Translations under genes and position numbers: made by a program
Assembly (NCBI GenBank): GCA_002359085.1
Contig: DEQB01000026.1
Span: forward strand, 25,629-33,929
Length of the DNA: 8,301 nt
Origin: Erysipelothrix sp. UBA3377
Lineage (GTDB): Bacteria; Bacillota_I; Bacilli_A; Erysipelotrichales; Erysipelotrichaceae
Direction of reading: 5' to 3'
Shown here: positions 4,665-8,301 of the stretch, one piece after another
How positions within the stretch are numbered: the stretch's first letter is position 1
How the letters are laid out: every line of letters starts with the position of its first letter
The notes under the pieces: model-generated
Databases searched by the model: none
Told to the model about the DNA's origin: nothing
Seen by the model: only the letters and a program-made list of their open reading frames with translations

Positions 4665-6577
4665 ATGAAAACAAAAAAGTAGACCATACCTATACATCTT
4701 CAGATATTGAAGTTTTAGAAGGTCTTGAGGCCGTTAGAAAACGTCCTGGAATGTATATTGGAACTACTTCTGCTCGTGGCCTACACCACTTGGTATGGGA
4801 AATTGTTGATAACGCAATTGATGAGGCTTTGGCTGGATTTGCGGATGAGATTATCGTTAAAGTTGATAAGAACAATATCGTTGAAGTTACGGATAATGGT
4901 CGTGGTGTTCCAGTAGGAATTCACGAGAAAACGGGAACTTCTTCAGCAGAAACTATTTTTACCATTCTCCATGCCGGTGGTAAATTCGGCGGGGGTGCTT
5001 ATAAGGTATCTGGTGGGCTTCACGGTGTTGGGGGCGCAGTTGTTAATGCGTTGTCATCATTTATGGAAGTCATCATTCATCGCGATGGTTCTGAACACTT
5101 TCTTAAATTCGAAAATGGTGGAAAAGTCACGCAACCACTTAAAATTGTGGGTGATTCTGATAAAACAGGAACGATCGTTCGTTTTGAAGCAGATACACTC
5201 ATTTTTGAAGAGGGTATCTCATATTCACATGACATATTAAGAGATCGTTTAAGACAACTTGCTTTCTTAAATAAAGGCATCAAAATTGTTTTTATTGACG
5301 AACGTGAAGATTCTGATCAAACTTTCTACTATGAAGGTGGTTTAAAAGAATACGTTGACTTTATTAATAAAAATAAAAACCCAATTCATGAAGATATTCT
5401 TTATGGTGAAGGTGAAGAAGATGGTGTAATCGTTGAAGTTGCGATGCAATATAACGATGGTTTTGTGCCCGGTATATATTCATTCTGTAATAACATCAAC
5501 ACCCAAGAAGGTGGAACACACGAGGATGGTTTCCGTCTTGCTTTAACGCGTGTGATCAATAATTATGCTCGTGATAAAGGCTTACTTAAAAAGGAAGATG
5601 AAAACTTCCAAGGTGATGATGTTCGTGAAGGATTAACCGCAGTATTGAGTATTAAACACCCTGATCCTCAATATGAGGGTCAAACTAAAACAAAATTGGG
5701 TAACTCTGAAGTGCGTAGAATCGTTTCTAGCGTCTATGGTGACGTATTAGAGCGTTTCTTGATGGAACACCCAGAAGACGCTAAGATAATCGTAGATAAG
5801 TCTATGGTTGCTTCTAAAGCAAGGGTAGCGGCTAAGAAAGCACGTGAACTTACGAGAAGAAAGGGAGCACTTGAAATTTCTTCGCTTCCTGGTAAGTTGG
5901 CAGACTGCTCAAGCCGTGACGCAAGTGAAAGTGAAATCTTTATTGTTGAGGGGGACTCCGCTGGGGGTACTGCCAAACAAGGTAGAGACTCGCGCATCCA
6001 AGCCATATTGCCACTTCGAGGTAAAATCCTTAACGTAGAAAAAGCAAGACTGCATAGAATTTTTGACAACAATGAAATTCGTTCTATGATCACCGCTTTT
6101 GGTACAGGTATTGATGATGAACTTGATCTATCAAAACTTCGTTATCATAAAATTGTAATCATGACCGATGCTGACGTCGATGGTGCCCATATTCGTACAC
6201 TGTTATTGACGTTCTTCTATCGATTCTTAAAACCCTTAATTGAAAATGGATATATCTATATTGCCCAACCCCCACTCTATAAAGTTTCACGCGGTAAAAA
6301 ACTTGTTTATGCTTACTCTGATGAAGAATTGGAAGCGGCGAAACTTGAATTCGGTGAAAAATTTGATATCCAAAGATATAAAGGTCTTGGGGAGATGAAT
6401 GCTGATCAGCTATGGGATACTACGATGAATCCAGAGTCTAGAACTCTGATTCAAGTAGAGATTGAAGATGCAATCAATGCTGATGAAATCTTCAGAACAC
6501 TCATGGGAGACGATGTCGCACCCAGACGTGAATTTATTTTGGAAAATGCACAAATTGCAACGAACTTAGATTACTAG
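4661..6577 (+). CDS. gyrB: DNA gyrase subunit B
   Basis: GyrB is the ATPase and metal-binding subunit of gyrase, which introduces negative supercoils. It has 638 residues, the compact form without the insert of proteobacterial GyrB. The GHKL ATPase domain shows Glu47 (general base), Asn51 in EIVDNAIDEALAG, DNGRGVP (78-84) and the lid GGLHGVGG (118-125). Arg141 matches the E. coli Arg136 aminocoumarin contact. The transducer follows, then the TOPRIM domain with EGDSAGG (430-436) and DADVDG (503-508), and the tail motif QRYKGLGEMN (571-580). The lid region reads GGGAYKV and VGGAVVNA where many GyrB have DGSGYKV and VGASVVNA, slightly ParE-like. The neighbouring gyrA and overall similarity to B. 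subtilis GyrB support gyrase rather than topoisomerase IV. It overlaps recF by 4 bp (ATGA). Confidence 0.97.
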   Translation: MNENKKVDHTYTSSDIEVLEGLEAVRKRPGMYIGTTSARGLHHLVWEIVDNAIDEALAGFADEIIVKVDKNNIVEVTDNGRGVPVGIHEKTGTSSAETIFTILHAGGKFGGGAYKVSGGLHGVGGAVVNALSSFMEVIIHRDGSEHFLKFENGGKVTQPLKIVGDSDKTGTIVRFEADTLIFEEGISYSHDILRDRLRQLAFLNKGIKIVFIDEREDSDQTFYYEGGLKEYVDFINKNKNPIHEDILYGEGEEDGVIVEVAMQYNDGFVPGIYSFCNNINTQEGGTHEDGFRLALTRVINNYARDKGLLKKEDENFQGDDVREGLTAVLSIKHPDPQYEGQTKTKLGNSEVRRIVSSVYGDVLERFLMEHPEDAKIIVDKSMVASKARVAAKKARELTRRKGALEISSLPGKLADCSSRDASESEIFIVEGDSAGGTAKQGRDSRIQAILPLRGKILNVEKARLHRIFDNNEIRSMITAFGTGIDDELDLSKLRYHKIVIMTDADVDGAHIRTLLLTFFYRFLKPLIENGYIYIAQPPLYKVSRGKKLVYAYSDEELEAAKLEFGEKFDIQRYKGLGEMNADQLWDTTMNPESRTLIQVEIEDAINADEIFRTLMGDDVAPRREFILENAQIATNLDY

Positions 6578-6581
6578 GAGG
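6576..6581 (+). promoter_or_regulatory. gyrA ribosome binding site
   Basis: A perfect AGGAGG overlaps the last two bases of the gyrB stop codon and lies 5 nt before the gyrA ATG. It supports co-translation of the two gyrase subunits from one message. Confidence 0.85.
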
Positions 6582-6586
6582 AAACT

Positions 6587-8301
6587 ATGGGAAACATAAA
6601 AAGAGTTAATATTTATGATGAAATGAAAAAATCGTTTCTTTCTTATTCTATGTCTGTTATTGTATCGCGTGCCTTGCCAGATGTTAGAGATGGGTTAAAA
6701 CCCGTCCACCGTCGTATCTTGTATTCAATGTTCGACCTGGGTATTACATCAGACAAACCCTATAAGAAATCAGCCCGTATTGTCGGGGATGTTTTGGGTA
6801 AGTATCACCCGCATGGTGACTCATCAGTATATGGTGCAATGGTAAGAATGGCGCAAGACTTTGCGCAACGCTATCTTTTAGTCGATGGACACGGTAACTT
6901 TGGATCCATTGACGGGGACAGTGCTGCTGCGATGCGTTATACGGAAGCCAGAATGTCAAAACTCGCAATGGAATTATTACGTGATATTAAGAAAGAAACA
7001 GTTGATTTCCAACCAAACTATTCTGAAGAAGAAATGGAGCCCATTGTGCTTCCATCTCGTTTTCCAAACGTACTTGCGAATGGTGGTTCAGGAATTGCGG
7101 TTGGGATGGCAACAAACATTCCACCCCATAACTTAGGTGAAGTCATTGACGCATCAATTGCGTACATGGAAAATCCTGATATTACAATTATGGAATTAAT
7201 GGAAAACTATATCTACGGCCCAGATTTCCCAACAGGAAGTTATATCATTGGTCGTTCAGGTATTAAATCCGCATTCGAAACAGGTCGTGGATCGGTAGTA
7301 ATGCGTGGTAAAGTGAATATCGAAGACATGGGTGGCGGTAAATTCCGTCTTGTCGTTAAAGAAATTCCTTACCAAGTAAATAAATCAACTTTGGTTGAAA
7401 GAATTGCCGGCCTGGTGCGTGATAAACTTATTGAAGGTATTACAGACTTAAGAGATGAATCAAACAGAGAGGGTATAAAAATCGTTATTGAACTTCGTAG
7501 AGATGTTCAACCTGACGTTATTTTAAACCAACTTTACAGAATGACGGCTTTACAAACTACTTTTGGTGTAAATATGTTGGCGCTTGTCAACAATGAACCC
7601 AAATTGATGGGAATCTTGGAAATTATCCAACACTATGTCAATCACCAAGTAGAAATTGTTGAACGTGCTACACAATTTGATCTAACACGTGCAGAAAATA
7701 GAGCCCATATTTTACAAGGTCTCTTGATTGCACTGGATCACATTGATGAAGTAATTCATATTATTAGAACAAGTCATGACGATGCTGAAATTACTGTTAA
7801 ATTCACTGAAAAATTCGGACTCACCGAAAGACAATGTAAGGCGATTTTGGACATGGCTTTAAGAAGACTTTCAGGATTGGAAAGAGAAAAATTACAAGGC
7901 GAATTCAATGAACTTCAACTTCAAATTACTGACTTAAAAGACATTTTAGCCAATGAACACAGAGTACTTCAAATTATTAAAGATGATTTAAATGAAATCA
8001 AAGTTAAATATGGAGATCCTAGACGTTCAGAAATTATTGAAGCTGATATTGATATGGATGATGAGGATTTAATCCCCGTTGAAAATATCGTTGTGGCACT
8101 CACAAAAAAAGGCTATATCAAACGAACATCTACTGAAGCTTTTCATACTCAAAACAGAGGAGGCCGTGGTGTTAAAGGTATGACAACCTATGACGAAGAC
8201 TATGTGGATCAATTTACTGCTATGTCTACGCATGATTATCTACTTTGCTTCACCAATACGGGACGCGTATTTAGAATAAGAGGATTCAACGTTCCAAGTG
8301 C
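6587..8301 (+). CDS. gyrA: DNA gyrase subunit A (partial, 3' end outside window)
   Basis: GyrA is the DNA-breaking and wrapping subunit of gyrase. The first 571 codons are present; the window ends within the C-terminal domain, so probably about 250 residues are missing. The start MGNIKRVNIYDEM leads into SFLSYSMSVIVSRALPDVRDGLKPVHRRIL. The active site is Arg117-Tyr118 in AAAMRYTEAR, four residues before the E. coli numbering. The intercalating Ile170 is in NGGSGIAVGMATNIPPHN. The helical coiled-coil arm follows, then the GyrA-box QNRGGRGVKG (522-531), which distinguishes GyrA from ParC. In the quinolone region HPHGDSSVYGAM (74-85), Ser79 corresponds to E. coli Ser83, but Gly83 stands where E. 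coli has Asp87 and many Gram-positives have Glu. The gene starts 9 bp after gyrB. Confidence 0.97.
   Translation, partial: MGNIKRVNIYDEMKKSFLSYSMSVIVSRALPDVRDGLKPVHRRILYSMFDLGITSDKPYKKSARIVGDVLGKYHPHGDSSVYGAMVRMAQDFAQRYLLVDGHGNFGSIDGDSAAAMRYTEARMSKLAMELLRDIKKETVDFQPNYSEEEMEPIVLPSRFPNVLANGGSGIAVGMATNIPPHNLGEVIDASIAYMENPDITIMELMENYIYGPDFPTGSYIIGRSGIKSAFETGRGSVVMRGKVNIEDMGGGKFRLVVKEIPYQVNKSTLVERIAGLVRDKLIEGITDLRDESNREGIKIVIELRRDVQPDVILNQLYRMTALQTTFGVNMLALVNNEPKLMGILEIIQHYVNHQVEIVERATQFDLTRAENRAHILQGLLIALDHIDEVIHIIRTSHDDAEITVKFTEKFGLTERQCKAILDMALRRLSGLEREKLQGEFNELQLQITDLKDILANEHRVLQIIKDDLNEIKVKYGDPRRSEIIEADIDMDDEDLIPVENIVVALTKKGYIKRTSTEAFHTQNRGGRGVKGMTTYDEDYVDQFTAMSTHDYLLCFTNTGRVFRIRGFNVPS

Noticed and set aside
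5734..6093. 119-codon antisense open frame
   Set aside because: It lies opposite the well-conserved TOPRIM part of gyrB, has no recognisable protein features, and is explained by the codon pattern of the sense gene.
4661..8301. The gyrB/gyrA pair being parE/parC (topoisomerase IV)
   Set aside because: The A subunit has a GyrA-box (QNRGGRGVKG), the B subunit matches GyrB along its length, and the pair follows recF as gyrase genes do in Bacillota.
1..8301. ParB parS site (TGTTTCACGTGAAACA), insertion sequences, tRNA or rRNA genes
   Set aside because: I found no match to the parS palindrome, no transposase-like frame and no tRNA- or rRNA-like stretch. All coding space is taken by the six origin-cluster genes.

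Overview
The window is the replication-origin end of a low-GC bacterial chromosome, most consistent with the Bacillota. The gene order dnaA - dnaN - yaaA (S4 domain) - recF - gyrB - gyrA, all on the + strand, is the classic origin cluster of that phylum. GyrB is the short form of about 640 residues, and the intergenic DNA is very AT-rich. My impression from the rather diverged DnaA, and from the absence of the small remB/yaaB gene between recF and gyrB, is an Erysipelotrichia-like or otherwise peripheral Bacillota lineage. That placement is a guess and cannot be settled by eye.

Layout. Positions 1-556 hold no gene. This is the upstream part of oriC, with an AT-rich left end, many DnaA boxes on both strands, several dyad repeats, and a good sigma-A-type promoter (TTGACA / TATATT) inside the box cluster. 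dnaA follows at 557-1903. The 144-bp gap after dnaA looks like the unwinding part of oriC: two overlapping DnaA boxes (TTATCCACTTATCCACA), a GC-rich step, an array of NTA triplets resembling a DnaA-trio, then DNA that is over 90% AT, ending at the dnaN ribosome binding site. This is the bipartite organisation known from Bacillus subtilis. dnaN runs from 2048 to 3169. A 222-bp gap then carries two terminator-like hairpins, a CATG-centred inverted repeat and an extended -10 promoter. That promoter appears to drive a compact unit, yaaA - recF - gyrB - gyrA, in which yaaA/recF overlap by 11 bp, recF/gyrB by 4 bp, and gyrB/gyrA are 9 bp apart. gyrA runs off the right edge at the start of its C-terminal domain.

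How the genes fit together. DnaA binds the boxes on both sides of its own gene and melts the downstream AT-rich element. The DnaN clamp tethers the polymerase, RecF helps load recombinase at stalled forks, and gyrase removes the positive supercoils ahead of the forks. YaaA is a small RNA-binding-type protein that travels with recF.

Nothing here looks like an undescribed defence or mobile system; it is core chromosome. The points most worth a second look are: (1) a glycine in GyrA at the quinolone-contact position that is normally acidic; (2) the near-identical 17-bp double DnaA box placed in inverted orientation on either side of dnaA; (3) an unexplained CATG-centred motif, including a 15-bp exact repeat, found only near the origin and in the dnaN-yaaA gap as far as I could see; and (4) a degenerate DnaA-trio.
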